From Actimicrobium sp034313845 (GTDB lineage Bacteria; Pseudomonadota; Gammaproteobacteria; Burkholderiales; Burkholderiaceae_D), in the NCBI RefSeq assembly GCF_034313845.1, contig NZ_JAVIWN010000001.1: a DNA stretch of 64,000 nt, one strand, 5' to 3'. The translations under genes and the position numbers were made by a program. Under the pieces are notes generated by a model. It was not told the origin of the DNA. It worked only from the letters and a program-made list of their open reading frames with translations, and ran no database searches. This document shows positions 8,492 to 17,774 of this stretch, in pieces (within the stretch, counting starts at the first letter, position 1; each line of letters begins with the position of its first letter).

Positions 8492-9276
8492 GATTGCACT
8501 CCCTGCGCTGCCTTCAGCCACGCCAGACCGTCTTCGGTGCGGCCACGCGGACGGTACTCGCAACCGATCCAGCCGTCGTAGCCGAGCTCATCGAGTAGCG
8601 CGAACAGGTACGGATAATTGACTTCGCCGTCATCCGGTTCATTGCGGCTCGGGACGCTGGCGATCTGTACGTGGCCAATGCCGTCGACGTGCTGCTTGAG
8701 CGTCATCGCCAGGTCACCCTCGACGATTTGCGCGTGATAGAAATCCATCTGCACCTTGACGTTGGTCGCCCCCGATTCTTCGCGTAATGCATGCGCCTGC
8801 GCTTGTCCGCTCAGGAAATAGCCAGGCATGTCACGGCCATTGATCGGTTCGAGCAGAAGCATCAGACCGTGCTTGCCGAGCTCCTCCGCCGCATGGCGCA
8901 GGTTCGACAGGTATTGCTCGCGATGCATGGCCATGTCAGCGCCGGCCGGCACCAGGCCGGCCATCATGTGTAGTCGTGGCGTACCCATTGCCAGCGCGTA
9001 CTCGATGCCCCGTGCCACGCCGGCGCGGAATTCTTCTGCGCGCCCTGGCAGGCAGGCGATGCCGCGTTCGCCGGCAGCCCAGTCGCCCGGCGGCAAATTG
9101 AACAGCACGTTCTGCAGCTGGTTTTCTTGCAGCAGCGCGGCGACTTCAGCGGGGCTGTGATCGTACGGGAACAGGAATTCGACGGCCTTGAAACCGGCCG
9201 CGGCAGCCGCGGCAAAGCGCTGCGGGAAGGCGACTTCATTGAACATCATGGTCAGGTTGGCAGCAAATCGGGGCAT
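8488..9276 (-). CDS. otnI: 2-oxo-tetronate isomerase
   Basis: A 262-residue TIM-barrel protein of the hydroxypyruvate isomerase (Hyi) group, 'AANLTMMFNE' at the start being characteristic. Glutamates in 'LLLEPINGRDMPGYF' and 'IGCEYRPRG' are the expected metal-binding/catalytic acids. In tetronate operons this enzyme interconverts 2-oxo-tetronate and 3-oxo-tetronate, feeding the DenD product to OtnK. It lies between otnC (36 bp upstream) and denD (4-bp overlap). By sequence alone hydroxypyruvate isomerase would be equally possible; the context decides. Confidence 0.85.
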   Translation of the reverse strand: MPRFAANLTMMFNEVAFPQRFAAAAAAGFKAVEFLFPYDHSPAEVAALLQENQLQNVLFNLPPGDWAAGERGIACLPGRAEEFRAGVARGIEYALAMGTPRLHMMAGLVPAGADMAMHREQYLSNLRHAAEELGKHGLMLLLEPINGRDMPGYFLSGQAQAHALREESGATNVKVQMDFYHAQIVEGDLAMTLKQHVDGIGHVQIASVPSRNEPDDGEVNYPYLFALLDELGYDGWIGCEYRPRGRTEDGLAWLKAAQGVQS

Positions 9277-9312
9277 GGCAGTCCTTGAAAAAATAGTGTG
9301 TTGATAATCGCG

Positions 9313-9975
9313 TTAAAGGTCGAGCCCGAAGGTCGAGCTGAGGTCCTTGATTTGTTCTGCATCGAGCGGCCGGGTCGGCAAGCCGCGCAGCAGCAAAAAC
9401 AGTTTGGCGGTTTCTTCCAGCTCTTCGGCGGCATACACGGCCGCTTCGAGTGTGCTGCCCGACACCACCGGTCCGTGGTTCGCCAGTAGCACGGCCGAGT
9501 GCTTGCAGGCCAGCTTGCCGATCACCGAAGCCAGTGCCGGATCGCCTGGCCGGTGATACGGCACCAGCGGCAAGCGGCCGACTTTCATGACAAAGTAGGG
9601 CGTCAGTGGCGGGATACAGTCATCGTGGTCGAGTCCGCACAGGCAGGACACCGCAGCCGCATAGGTCGAGTGCAGATGAACGATTGCGCCAGCCTTGCCG
9701 CGCTGGCGATACATCGCCTGATGCAGGAAGGCTTCCTTCGATGGCGGTTCGCCGCTCATTAGCGTGCCGTTATCGTCGAGCTTCGAGAGCCGTGCCGGAT
9801 CGAGCCGACCCAGGCTGACATTGGTTGGCGTGAGCAGCCAGCCATCGGCTAGCCGCACGCTCAGGTTGCCGCTGCTGCCGGCGGTCAGGCCACGCTCGTA
9901 CAGCGAGCGGCCGAACTCGACGATCAGTTCGCGCTGGCGCGCTTCGTCGGTATGGGTGTGGATCGCGATCGTCAT
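9313..9975 (-). CDS. otnC: 3-oxo-tetronate 4-phosphate decarboxylase
   Basis: A 220-residue class II aldolase-fold protein. Metal ligands are visible in 'VHLHSTYAA' and in 'LANHGPVV', and the acidic 'PPSKEAFLH' segment precedes them. In this pathway OtnC decarboxylates 3-oxo-tetronate 4-phosphate to dihydroxyacetone phosphate. It overlaps the otnK stop by four bases (ATGA at 9972-9975). It is closer to the short fuculose-phosphate aldolase type than the class II protein at 2385-3233, so the two are not recent duplicates. Confidence 0.88.
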   Translation of the reverse strand: MTIAIHTHTDEARQRELIVEFGRSLYERGLTAGSSGNLSVRLADGWLLTPTNVSLGRLDPARLSKLDDNGTLMSGEPPSKEAFLHQAMYRQRGKAGAIVHLHSTYAAAVSCLCGLDHDDCIPPLTPYFVMKVGRLPLVPYHRPGDPALASVIGKLACKHSAVLLANHGPVVSGSTLEAAVYAAEELEETAKLFLLLRGLPTRPLDAEQIKDLSSTFGLDL

Positions 9976-11261
9976 GGCAGGCAGGCCCAGGCCTTGATGA
10001 AGAAATCCTCGCTGCCGAAGTTGCCCGACTTGAGTGCCAGCGCCAGCGGTGTGGCGCTGCTCTTGTCACTCCGATGGTCGTGCAGCACAGCGGTCCACGG
10101 CACGCCCGGATCGATTTCCGGACCAATGATCAGACCGCTGATGCCGAGCGCCTTGACCACCGCGCCGGCGGTTTCGCCACCGGCGACGATGAGTTGTCCG
10201 ACGCCTAGCCGCACTAATCCTTGCGCGATGGCCGCGAGGGCGACTTCAACCAGCGTGCCGGCGCGTTCGACGCCAAGTTGTACTTGCACCGCGCGTACGG
10301 TTTCCGGCGTCGCGGTTGCGTACACCAGTATCGGTTGTTGACCCAGGTTTGCCTCCGCCCAGGCGAGTGCGGTGGCAACAACGTCATCGCCGCGCGCCAG
10401 TTGCAGCGGATCGACATGGAATGCCGGCGCGACGGCACGCATGGCGGCGACCTGTTGTTGTGTTGCCATTGAGCAGCTGCCGGCGATCACGGCACGCCGT
10501 CCGCCGGTGGCCGGCAGGCGGTCAGCCACGGTGTGCGCATCCAGCAAGCCGCGCCGGCGGAAATTTTCTGGCAAGCCCAGCGCGATGCCGGAGCCGCCGG
10601 TGACCAGCGGCAAGTCGGCGCAGGCCGCGCCGATGGCCATCAAGTCCTGATTCGAGACCGCATCGACGATTGCATAGCGATGGCCTTGCGCGCGCAGCTC
10701 GTCGAAGCGTGCGGCAATCGCATCCGTGCCCTGTGCGACGACGCTGTAATCGGCCAGGCCGACCTTGCCGCTGACCTGTTGCTGCAGTACGCGCACCAGG
10801 CTGGCATCGTGCATCGGTGTCAGCGGGTGATTGCGCATGCCGGACTCATTGAGGAGTTCGTTGCCGACGAACAGGTAGCCCTTGTAGATCGTGCGGCCAT
10901 TGGCTGGAAAGGCCGGACAGGCAATCGTGAAATCGGTGCCGAGCGCGTCCATCAGTGCGTCGGCCACCGGCCCGATGTTGCCCTGCGGCGTAGAGTCGAA
11001 GGTCGAACAATACTTCGCATAAAACTGCTGACAGCCGGCTTGCTGCAGCCAGCGCAGCGCCGCCAGCGATTCATCCACCGCCTCGCTCGCCGGGTTGGTG
11101 CGCGACTTCAGCGCGATGACGATGGCGTCGACGTTGTCCGGCGGCGGACCGCCAGGCACGCCGATCAGTTGCACGGTGCGCATGCCGGCTTTCACCAGCA
11201 TGCCGGCAAGGTCGGTAGCGCCGGTAAAGTCGTCAGCGATACATCCCAGTAACACGGTCAT
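9972..11261 (-). CDS. otnK: 3-oxo-tetronate kinase
   Basis: A 429-residue four-carbon acid sugar kinase (DUF1537 family). The N-terminal substrate domain begins 'LLGCIADDFTGATDLAGML' and the C-terminal nucleotide domain has 'VAGGETAGAVVKALGI'. It phosphorylates 3-oxo-tetronate (from L-threonate via LtnD or from D-erythronate via DenD/OtnI). The ATG at 11261 is one base past the ltnD stop, which fits tight operon packing; the open frame upstream of it is only a shadow of ltnD. High confidence from family and context together. Confidence 0.9.
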   Translation of the reverse strand: MTVLLGCIADDFTGATDLAGMLVKAGMRTVQLIGVPGGPPPDNVDAIVIALKSRTNPASEAVDESLAALRWLQQAGCQQFYAKYCSTFDSTPQGNIGPVADALMDALGTDFTIACPAFPANGRTIYKGYLFVGNELLNESGMRNHPLTPMHDASLVRVLQQQVSGKVGLADYSVVAQGTDAIAARFDELRAQGHRYAIVDAVSNQDLMAIGAACADLPLVTGGSGIALGLPENFRRRGLLDAHTVADRLPATGGRRAVIAGSCSMATQQQVAAMRAVAPAFHVDPLQLARGDDVVATALAWAEANLGQQPILVYATATPETVRAVQVQLGVERAGTLVEVALAAIAQGLVRLGVGQLIVAGGETAGAVVKALGISGLIIGPEIDPGVPWTAVLHDHRSDKSSATPLALALKSGNFGSEDFFIKAWACLP

Positions 11262-11262
11262 G

Positions 11263-12174
11263 TCAGTCTCCCCCTGCTTTGGCTGCAGGCAGCGTAATGC
11301 CAGGGAATACCTTGACGACGGCCGAATCGTCCTCAGCGCCAAAACCGGCTGCCGAAGCCTGCATGAACATCTGGTGCGCGGTAGCCGACAGTGGCAACGG
11401 GAACACACTCTTTTTTGCGTAGTCGAGCACGATGCCGAGGTCCTTGACGAAAATATTCACTGCCGACAGCGGCCGGTAGTCACCAGCGAGGATATGCGGC
11501 ACGCGGTTCTGGAACATCCATGAACTGCCGGCGCTGTTGGAGATAACTTCGTACAGCGCATCGGGATCGCAGCCGGCGCGCAAGCCCAGTGCCATTGCTT
11601 CGGCGGCGGCGGCGATATGCACGCCGGCCAGAAGCTGGTTGATCATCTTCACTTTCGAGCCCTGGCCGGGCTGATCGCCTAGCCGATACAAGTTGGCGCA
11701 GATCGCCGCGAACAGATCGGTGCAGACGGCAAACGTGTCTGGCGCACCGGCAGCCATGACCGACATCTGGCCCGAGGCGGCCTTGGCCGCGCCGCCGGAG
11801 ATCGGCGCATCGATGAAGCGCAGGCCCATCGCCAGCAGCTTGGTGCCCAGGGTTTCGGCATACTCGGGTGCGACCGTGGCGCTGGCAATAACGATCGCAC
11901 CGGGTGCGAGATGGGCCGCAGCACCGTGTTCGCCGAACAGAACCTGATCGGTTTGCGCGGCGTTGACGACGACGATCAGGAGTGCTTCGACCCGGCCGGC
12001 CAGTTCGGCTGGCGTGGCGGCGGTGTGGGCACCGTCGGCCACCAGTTGCTGCACGACTTCCGGCCGGATGTCGTAGGCGTGGACTTCAAGGCCGCCCCGC
12101 AATAACGAGCGCGCCATGCCCATGCCCATTGCGCCTAGTCCGACGATGCCGACCCGCTTGATTTGTTCTGTCAT
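11263..12174 (-). CDS. ltnD: L-threonate dehydrogenase
   Basis: A 303-residue beta-hydroxyacid dehydrogenase. 'VGIVGLGAMGMGMA' is the NAD-binding motif, 'DAPISGGAAKAASG' the substrate loop, and 'GSKVKMINQLL' carries the catalytic Lys. LtnD oxidises L-threonate to 2-oxo-tetronate. It is the first enzyme gene of the otn operon and follows a strong hairpin with a T tract at 12195-12231, so its expression may depend on read-through from the MFS gene or on a promoter near that hairpin. A tartronate semialdehyde reductase would look similar, but the neighbours make LtnD the better call. Confidence 0.88.
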   Translation of the reverse strand: MTEQIKRVGIVGLGAMGMGMARSLLRGGLEVHAYDIRPEVVQQLVADGAHTAATPAELAGRVEALLIVVVNAAQTDQVLFGEHGAAAHLAPGAIVIASATVAPEYAETLGTKLLAMGLRFIDAPISGGAAKAASGQMSVMAAGAPDTFAVCTDLFAAICANLYRLGDQPGQGSKVKMINQLLAGVHIAAAAEAMALGLRAGCDPDALYEVISNSAGSSWMFQNRVPHILAGDYRPLSAVNIFVKDLGIVLDYAKKSVFPLPLSATAHQMFMQASAAGFGAEDDSAVVKVFPGITLPAAKAGGD

Positions 12175-12194
12175 GTAAATTGCTCCTGCTGAAG

Positions 12195-12231
12195 AAAAAA
12201 TGCCCGGCCAACCGTGACGGCGTGGCCGGGC
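12195..12231 (-). terminator. intrinsic terminator/attenuator between transporter and ltnD
   Basis: A perfect 9-bp stem, GCCCGGCCA (12202-12210) with TGGCCGGGC (12223-12231), and a 12-nt loop. On the minus strand the stem is followed directly by ATTTTTTC. It lies after the transporter stop and just before the ltnD ribosome binding site (GCAGGAG), so it should reduce transcription of the catabolic genes relative to the transporter. Confidence 0.75.
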
Positions 12232-12250
12232 TGTGAAGAAGGAAAACCGC

Positions 12251-13588
12251 TTATTTGCTGACTAGCTTCGCAGGGACGCTCAACACCAGTCCGGCACCGG
12301 CAACCAGCACTGCGGCCAGCACGTAGAGGCCGATGTCGGTCGACTGCGTCATGTCCTTGATCAGGCCGATCAGGTACGGACTGGCGAAGCCGGCCAGGTT
12401 GCCGACCGAATTGATTGCTGCGATACCGGCAGCGGCGGCGACGCCGTGCAGGAACGACGTTGGCAAGCTCCAGAAGAGCGGTGCCGAAGCCAGTACACCG
12501 GCTGCGGCGATCGACAGGAAAACGATGGCGATACCGGTGTTGGTGGTGCCGGCCATCGCGCTACCGACCAGGCCGATCGCGCCCATCAGCATCGGGATCA
12601 CCAGGTGCCAGCGACGTTCCCGGTATTTGTCCGAGCTGCGACCGAGCACCAGCATGCTGATCACCGCAGCCGAATACGGGATCGCGGTGAACAGACCGAT
12701 GTTGAGCACGCCCTGAATACCGGCGGTCTTGATCAGTGTCGGCATCCAGAAGGTCAGGCCGTACTGGCCCATCACGCAGCAAAAATAGATCAGCGCCATC
12801 AGCCACAAGCGGCCATCCGAAAACAGCGCTTTCAGGCTCGGATGCGGGACCTTGTCGTTGGCGTCGGCGGCGATGCCGGCTTCGAGGACACGCTTCTCCG
12901 CTTCGGTCAGCCACTTGGATGAGCGGATGCCATCGTCGAGGTACATCAGTACGGCAATACCCAGCACGACGGCAGGGATGGCTTCGAGCACGAACAGCCA
13001 CTGCCAGCCGGTCAGACCCTGAACGCCGGCAAAGGCTTCCATGATCCAGCCGGACAACGGGCCACCGATCAGGCCAGCCAGCGGGATCGCGGTCATGAAG
13101 GTACAGACCATGCGTGAGCGTCGTGCGGCCGGATACCAGTAAGTCAGGTACAGGATGATGCCGGGGAAAAATCCGGCTTCTGCTAGACCGAGCAGGAAGC
13201 GCATTACGTAGAATGAAGTCGGCGTCGTGACGAACATGAAACAGCCTGAAATCACCGCCCAGGTGATCATGATGCGGGCGATCCAGATGCGCGCGCCGAC
13301 CCGATGCAAGATAATGTTGCTCGGGACTTCAAACAGAAAATAGCCAAGGAAAAAGACGCCGGCACCGAGGCCGAAAACAGTTTCGCTGAATTGCAGGTCG
13401 TTGAGCATTTGCAGCTTGGCGAAGCCAACATTGACGCGGTCCAGGTAGGCCACGATGTAGCACAGCATCAGAAACGGCACGATGTGCCAGGTGACCTTGC
13501 GATAGATGCGGGCTTCTTCGACGCTGGCATCGCTGCCGGCGGCAGCCGACGTGTCACGACCGGGCGATCGTATTCCGGAAATTGCCAT
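12251..13588 (-). CDS. MFS transporter, ACS family, tetronate importer candidate
   Basis: A 445-residue ACS-family importer with the same landmarks as the transporter at 982-2286: 'YLDRVNVGFA', 'FEVPSNIILHRVGARIW', 'AEAGFFPGIILYLTYWYP'. It has a slightly longer N-terminus and a clear ribosome binding site (GAGGAGA) before ATG 13588. It is the first gene after the divergent promoter shared with the FadR-type regulator and heads the otn operon, so L-threonate and/or D-erythronate are the likely substrates. Function is inferred from position, not from sequence. Confidence 0.85.
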   Translation of the reverse strand: MAISGIRSPGRDTSAAAGSDASVEEARIYRKVTWHIVPFLMLCYIVAYLDRVNVGFAKLQMLNDLQFSETVFGLGAGVFFLGYFLFEVPSNIILHRVGARIWIARIMITWAVISGCFMFVTTPTSFYVMRFLLGLAEAGFFPGIILYLTYWYPAARRSRMVCTFMTAIPLAGLIGGPLSGWIMEAFAGVQGLTGWQWLFVLEAIPAVVLGIAVLMYLDDGIRSSKWLTEAEKRVLEAGIAADANDKVPHPSLKALFSDGRLWLMALIYFCCVMGQYGLTFWMPTLIKTAGIQGVLNIGLFTAIPYSAAVISMLVLGRSSDKYRERRWHLVIPMLMGAIGLVGSAMAGTTNTGIAIVFLSIAAAGVLASAPLFWSLPTSFLHGVAAAAGIAAINSVGNLAGFASPYLIGLIKDMTQSTDIGLYVLAAVLVAGAGLVLSVPAKLVSK

Positions 13589-13786
13589 TGAGTTGTCTCC
13601 TCTTTTGGGTTGGGTTAAGTGCTTGCATGGTTTTTATGATCGCGGACTGCGATTGCAGGCTGTATTAAATTTGTTCTTTTGTATGTTATGTGTCTAAAAA
13701 TTGAACGTCAAGCTGTATATTTATCAGCTCGGTGCGCATGGTTACGTACAATTTGGCGTTAAGCTTTTTATGTACGGATAACTGAA
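13589..13786. promoter_or_regulatory. divergent control region of the tetronate operon
   Basis: This AT-rich 198-bp region separates the FadR-type regulator from the transporter it probably controls. A TACGTA-centred stretch around 13740-13750 is a possible GntR-type operator, but it does not form a long dyad and I give it little weight. Confidence 0.45.
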
Positions 13787-14590
13787 ATGGACACCATGGA
13801 TTCAACTTCTTTTACCTTGCCTGACCCGGAACCTGAAGGCGATGGCTTTGTCGCCGGCACGCTCGGCTCGCGCGTGGCGGGCAAGTTGCTTCAAAAAATT
13901 CGCGCAGACCAGCTCGCGCCCGGTACCCGATTACCGTCGGAGCAGGTGATGGCGGTGCACTTCGGGGTCAGCCGGACAGTGGTGCGCGAAGCGATTGCAT
14001 TGCTCAAGGCCGATGGCATCCTGAGCACGCGCAAGGGCAGCGGCACCTATGTGTGTGCCGCGCCGGAGGCGCTGGCAGATAGCAACGCTGCACTCACCGA
14101 GCAATCGGTGCAATCGCTACTGAACCTGCTCGAAGTACGGCGCGGACTGGAGTCGGAGACCGCTGCGCTGGCGGCATTGCGGCGCTCGCCGGGACAGTTG
14201 GCCGATATCGAACAGGCGTTGCGGCGTATCGAAGAGGCGGTTGCCTCCGGCGTCAGCGGGGTCGAGGAAGATGTACTTTTTCACCTGAGTATTGCGGTCG
14301 CGACCGGTAATCCGTACTGGGTGAAATTCATCAAAATGTTTGCCCAGCCGGCGCGATTAGCCGTGAAGGTGACGCGCGCCAACGAGGCCCGGCGCGAAGA
14401 CTTTTCCAACCAGGTCCGCCTCGAGCATGAAAAAATCGTCAGCGCGATTGCGGCGGGCGATCCCGACGCCGCCCGCGCCGCAGCGGCCGAACACATGGAG
14501 CATGCGGCCGAGCGGGTGCGCCAGGCAGATCACGAATTCTGGCGCGGCGATGGTGGTGCGCTGGCGCGCCATCTGGTGCAGGAACAGTAG
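13787..14590 (+). CDS. FadR-subfamily GntR transcriptional regulator
   Basis: A 267-residue regulator. The GntR winged helix is at about residues 25-95 ('GTRLPSEQVMAVHFGVSRTVVREAI', 'LSTRKGSGTYV'), followed by an all-helical FCD ligand domain with 'RRGLESETAALAA', 'DVLFHLSIAVATGN' and 'EHEKIVSAIAAGD', which carry the usual metal-binding Asp/His residues. FCD regulators bind carboxylated metabolites. Divergent placement from the transporter-otn operon makes it the likely repressor released by a tetronate intermediate. Confidence 0.85.
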   Translation: MDTMDSTSFTLPDPEPEGDGFVAGTLGSRVAGKLLQKIRADQLAPGTRLPSEQVMAVHFGVSRTVVREAIALLKADGILSTRKGSGTYVCAAPEALADSNAALTEQSVQSLLNLLEVRRGLESETAALAALRRSPGQLADIEQALRRIEEAVASGVSGVEEDVLFHLSIAVATGNPYWVKFIKMFAQPARLAVKVTRANEARREDFSNQVRLEHEKIVSAIAAGDPDAARAAAAEHMEHAAERVRQADHEFWRGDGGALARHLVQEQ

Positions 14591-14901
14591 CGCGCCGGCA
14601 GCCTGTCGAACTTGAGCAAGCAAAGCCAAAGCCAAAGCCAAAGCCTGGGCCTGCTAAAAAAAGCGTTAATTTTTAAATGGGGGGAGTGTGCAAATAGCTG
14701 GTCGAGTAGCCCAAATAGCTGAAATAACTGCCGCGTAATCAGAGCATGGATTGTCGTCGGATGTTGCTGCAAATACTTCCGAAAAGTAAGCCTGACGGCC
14801 TTGTCCGAATACCATTGTTACGACTATCACCCCGGCGACGAATTTGATCTCAAAGGATAAATTGCCGAGGTGAGTGAAACGACATTGAGTGACGTTCATT
14901 T
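14591..14901. other. intergenic region with short hexamer repeat
   Basis: The 311-bp gap between the convergent FadR-type and LysR genes holds four exact tandem copies of CAAAGC at 14621-14644. Otherwise it is AT-rich and I see no gene or clear terminator. Confidence 0.5.
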
Positions 14902-15843
14902 CTACGACATCGGCAGCGTACTGTTATCGCCCTTGCGCCAGTGCCGCCAGGCAGGCGGATCGGGGAAGGCGGTTCGAAGAAAACCGATGAACGCCCGTAT
15001 CCGGCTACTCAGGTGCCGCCGGCTCTGGTAGACCGCAATGATCGGATCTTCTTCATGACATTGATGTTTCGGAAACAGCTCGATGAGGCGGCCTTGCGCA
15101 AGGTCGTCGGCGACCTGCACTTCAGTGAGGCGGGCAATGCCGAGTCCGGCGCGGGCGAATTCGATGAGAACAGACGCTTGATTCGACACGATGCGACTCT
15201 TGACCTGCAGCGGCTTTGCCATGTGCTCGCCTGAGCGAACCATCCAGAGGCTGGCTGCAATCGATGAGACAAAATTGACGCAGGCATGGTTTGCAAGGTC
15301 GTCAGGGTGAGAAGGTGTTCCGTGCTGCGCCAGGTAGGAGGGGGACGCGCAGATGATCCATCGCGTACTTGAAAAGGGCATCGCAACAAGCGAGGAATCC
15401 TTCATGTGACCGACATGGATGGCAATGTCGACGCCGTCATCGAGGAGGTGGGTCGAATCGATTCGCAGCAGCATTTCGACGCTCAGATTCGGATGTTGCA
15501 GGCTGAATTCTGCTACTTTCGCGGCAAGGACCGTCTGACCGATGATCGGCATTGAGCGGATGCGCAATGTTTGCTGGGCCGCCATCCCGGAAAAAACGGC
15601 TGCATCAGCCGATTCCACCGCTTCAATCGCTGTCAGCGCGGCCTGATAGAACGCCTCGCCTTCCTGCGTCAGCTGAATGGAGCGGTAAGTGCGTCGAAAC
15701 AGGAGCACGCCCAGCCTGTCCTCCATGCGTGCAATCAGCTTGCTGACGGCCGACGGCGTCAGTGCCAGATTGCGGGCGGCCGCCGAAAAGCTGCCGTCTT
15801 CCGCGGCGCGAACGAAAACCTGCATTTCAAAGTAACGACTCAT
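14902..15843 (-). CDS. LysR family transcriptional regulator
   Basis: A 313-residue LysR-type regulator of the CrgA/DmlR-like group, beginning 'MSRYFEMQVFVRAAEDGSF' with helix-turn-helix 'TPSAVSKLIARME' and 'RRTYRSIQLTQEG'. The effector-binding domain ends with 'PIIAVYQSRRHLSSRIRAFI', typical of this group. It is divergent from the Baeyer-Villiger monooxygenase gene 209 bp away, so it probably controls the monooxygenase-hydrolase-transporter operon. The ligand is unknown. Confidence 0.85.
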   Translation of the reverse strand: MSRYFEMQVFVRAAEDGSFSAAARNLALTPSAVSKLIARMEDRLGVLLFRRTYRSIQLTQEGEAFYQAALTAIEAVESADAAVFSGMAAQQTLRIRSMPIIGQTVLAAKVAEFSLQHPNLSVEMLLRIDSTHLLDDGVDIAIHVGHMKDSSLVAMPFSSTRWIICASPSYLAQHGTPSHPDDLANHACVNFVSSIAASLWMVRSGEHMAKPLQVKSRIVSNQASVLIEFARAGLGIARLTEVQVADDLAQGRLIELFPKHQCHEEDPIIAVYQSRRHLSSRIRAFIGFLRTAFPDPPAWRHWRKGDNSTLPMS

Positions 15844-16052
15844 TGCCTCTACCTCTGCCTATGCCGGTGGTTCACTGCAACATTGAAAATGCATTGCGCC
15901 AGCTGGTTCGGGGATATATCCAGCAAGCCTGCCTGTGCCGCAAGTTCACACAAGGTTTGAAGACACGGAAGTATGCCAGCAGCCTGACAAGTCATACACT
16001 TGTTTTAACAAGGGATCGCTGAGTCCCGCAAAGAAATAACAGGAGACAAGTA
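15844..16052. promoter_or_regulatory. divergent promoter region with dyad upstream of BVMO
   Basis: The region between the LysR gene and the monooxygenase contains CTTGTT-TT-AACAAG at 15999-16012, a 6-bp dyad about 40 bp before the monooxygenase start, in a position compatible with an operator overlapping the promoter. ACAGGAGAC precedes ATG 16053 as ribosome binding site. Confidence 0.45.
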
Positions 16053-17690
16053 ATGACGACGCAATCCATCATCACGCCGACGCTCAACGCACCGCCTCAT
16101 GAGTTTGACGCAATCATCATCGGTGCCGGATTCTCCGGCCTGTACCAACTGCACAAACTTCGCGACGAACTGGGACTGAACGTGCGTGTCCTGGAAAAGG
16201 GCGCCGGCATTGGCGGTACCTGGTTCTGGAATCGTTATCCGGGTGCCCGCTGCGATTCCGAGAGCTACTATTACTGCTACTCGTTCAATAAGGAAATCGA
16301 ACAGGCGTGGAGCTGGTCCGAACGCTATCCCGAACACACGGAAATCCGGAAATACCTGAACTTTGTCTCCGACCGGCTCGACCTCAAGCGCGACATCCAG
16401 CTCGACACGGAAGTGAAATCTGCCGCCTTCAATGAGGCCTCGACGATGTGGAAAGTGGAAACCGTCGGTGGCGAGACCTTCCTGACACGGTTTCTTATCA
16501 CCGCAGTCGGTTGTCTCTCGGCGGCCAACGTGCCGAAGTTCGAGGGCCTCGAGAACTTCAAGGGGGACTGGTATCACACCGGCAACTGGCCGCCTGAAGG
16601 CGTTGACTTTGCCGGCAAGCGGGTCGGCCAGATTGGTACCGGTTCGACCGGCATCCAGCTGGCACCGGTACTTGCCGGGCGATCGCAGCACCTGACCATT
16701 TTCCAGCGCACTGCAAACTACAGTATCCCCGCCCGCAATCGTTCCGTGACGCCGGAAGAAGTCGATCTGACCCGCAAAAACTACGATGATGTCTGGCGTC
16801 GTGCGCGCAGCGGCACCAACGGTCATCCGTTCACCATGTCGTCGCTGTCGGCCATCGCCGTCACTGACGCAGAGCGCCGCGCGATTTATCAGAAGGCCTG
16901 GGAACGCGGCGGGCTGCGGTTCAGGGCATCCTTCAAGGACATCCTGGCAGATAACAAGGCTAACGAGACCGCATCGGATTTCATTCGCGAAAAAATTGCC
17001 GAAATCGTCAAGAATCCGGAATTGCTCGAAAAGCTGACACCGCGTGACCACGGTTTTGCCACCAAACGCCCACCCATTGACTCGGGCTACTTCGAGACAT
17101 TCAATCGAGACAACGTCTCCCTGATCGACCTGAAAGCCGAACCGATCGTGCAGGTGACCGAGAAGGGCATCCGGACAACGAAGCAGGAGTACGAACTCGA
17201 CATCATCGTTTTTGCAACCGGCTTCGATGCGTTCACCGGCCCGCTGCTGCGCCTCAATCTCACCGGCAGTCACGGTTACGCGCTCAAGGAGGCATGGGCG
17301 GCAGGACCGCGCACCTACCTGGGTCTGCAGACGCCGAAATTTCCAAACCTGTTCACGATCACGGGGCCTGGCAGCCCTTCCGTACTGTGCAACATGCCGA
17401 TCGCCATCGAGCAGCATGTCGACTGGATCACGACCTGCATCCGCGACATGCGTGCACAGGGACTGACGCGCATCGAGGCCGAACCGGAAGCCGCCGAACA
17501 ATGGGTGGAGCAGGTCAACGCCGCAGCCAACGCGACCTTGCTGCCCATGGCCAGTTCGTCCTGGTACCTCGGCGCCAATGTGCCAGGAAAACCGCGGGTC
17601 TTCATGCCCTACGCCGGCGGCTTCGCCCGCTACACCGACATCTGCAACGACATCACGAAGAGTAATTACCGCGGCTTCGCACGAAGCTGA
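16053..17690 (+). CDS. Baeyer-Villiger-type flavin monooxygenase
   Basis: A 545-residue FAD- and NADPH-dependent monooxygenase. The N-terminal FAD site is 'IIIGAGFSGLYQL', the Baeyer-Villiger fingerprint F-x-G-x3-H-x3-W-P is exact in 'FKGDWYHTGNWP', and the second Rossmann motif 'GQIGTGSTGIQ' binds NADPH. 'VFATGFDAFTG' is also typical. These enzymes insert oxygen next to a ketone to give an ester or lactone. The next gene is an esterase that could open the product, and an SDR at the operon end could make the ketone from an alcohol. Length matches cyclohexanone/phenylacetone monooxygenase-type members. Confidence 0.92.
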   Translation: MTTQSIITPTLNAPPHEFDAIIIGAGFSGLYQLHKLRDELGLNVRVLEKGAGIGGTWFWNRYPGARCDSESYYYCYSFNKEIEQAWSWSERYPEHTEIRKYLNFVSDRLDLKRDIQLDTEVKSAAFNEASTMWKVETVGGETFLTRFLITAVGCLSAANVPKFEGLENFKGDWYHTGNWPPEGVDFAGKRVGQIGTGSTGIQLAPVLAGRSQHLTIFQRTANYSIPARNRSVTPEEVDLTRKNYDDVWRRARSGTNGHPFTMSSLSAIAVTDAERRAIYQKAWERGGLRFRASFKDILADNKANETASDFIREKIAEIVKNPELLEKLTPRDHGFATKRPPIDSGYFETFNRDNVSLIDLKAEPIVQVTEKGIRTTKQEYELDIIVFATGFDAFTGPLLRLNLTGSHGYALKEAWAAGPRTYLGLQTPKFPNLFTITGPGSPSVLCNMPIAIEQHVDWITTCIRDMRAQGLTRIEAEPEAAEQWVEQVNAAANATLLPMASSSWYLGANVPGKPRVFMPYAGGFARYTDICNDITKSNYRGFARS

Positions 17691-17774
17691 ACGGCAAGGA
17701 TCGGCTGCACGCAAACCGGCCAAGGTGCCGGTTTGCGGTGAGCCGTTGCATTCGATTGGATGACAGGAGGGTAG

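Noticed and set aside
14621..14644. CAAAGC hexamer repeat as a regulatory or CRISPR-like element
   Set aside because: Only four perfect copies in a gap between convergent genes without spacers; probably slippage.
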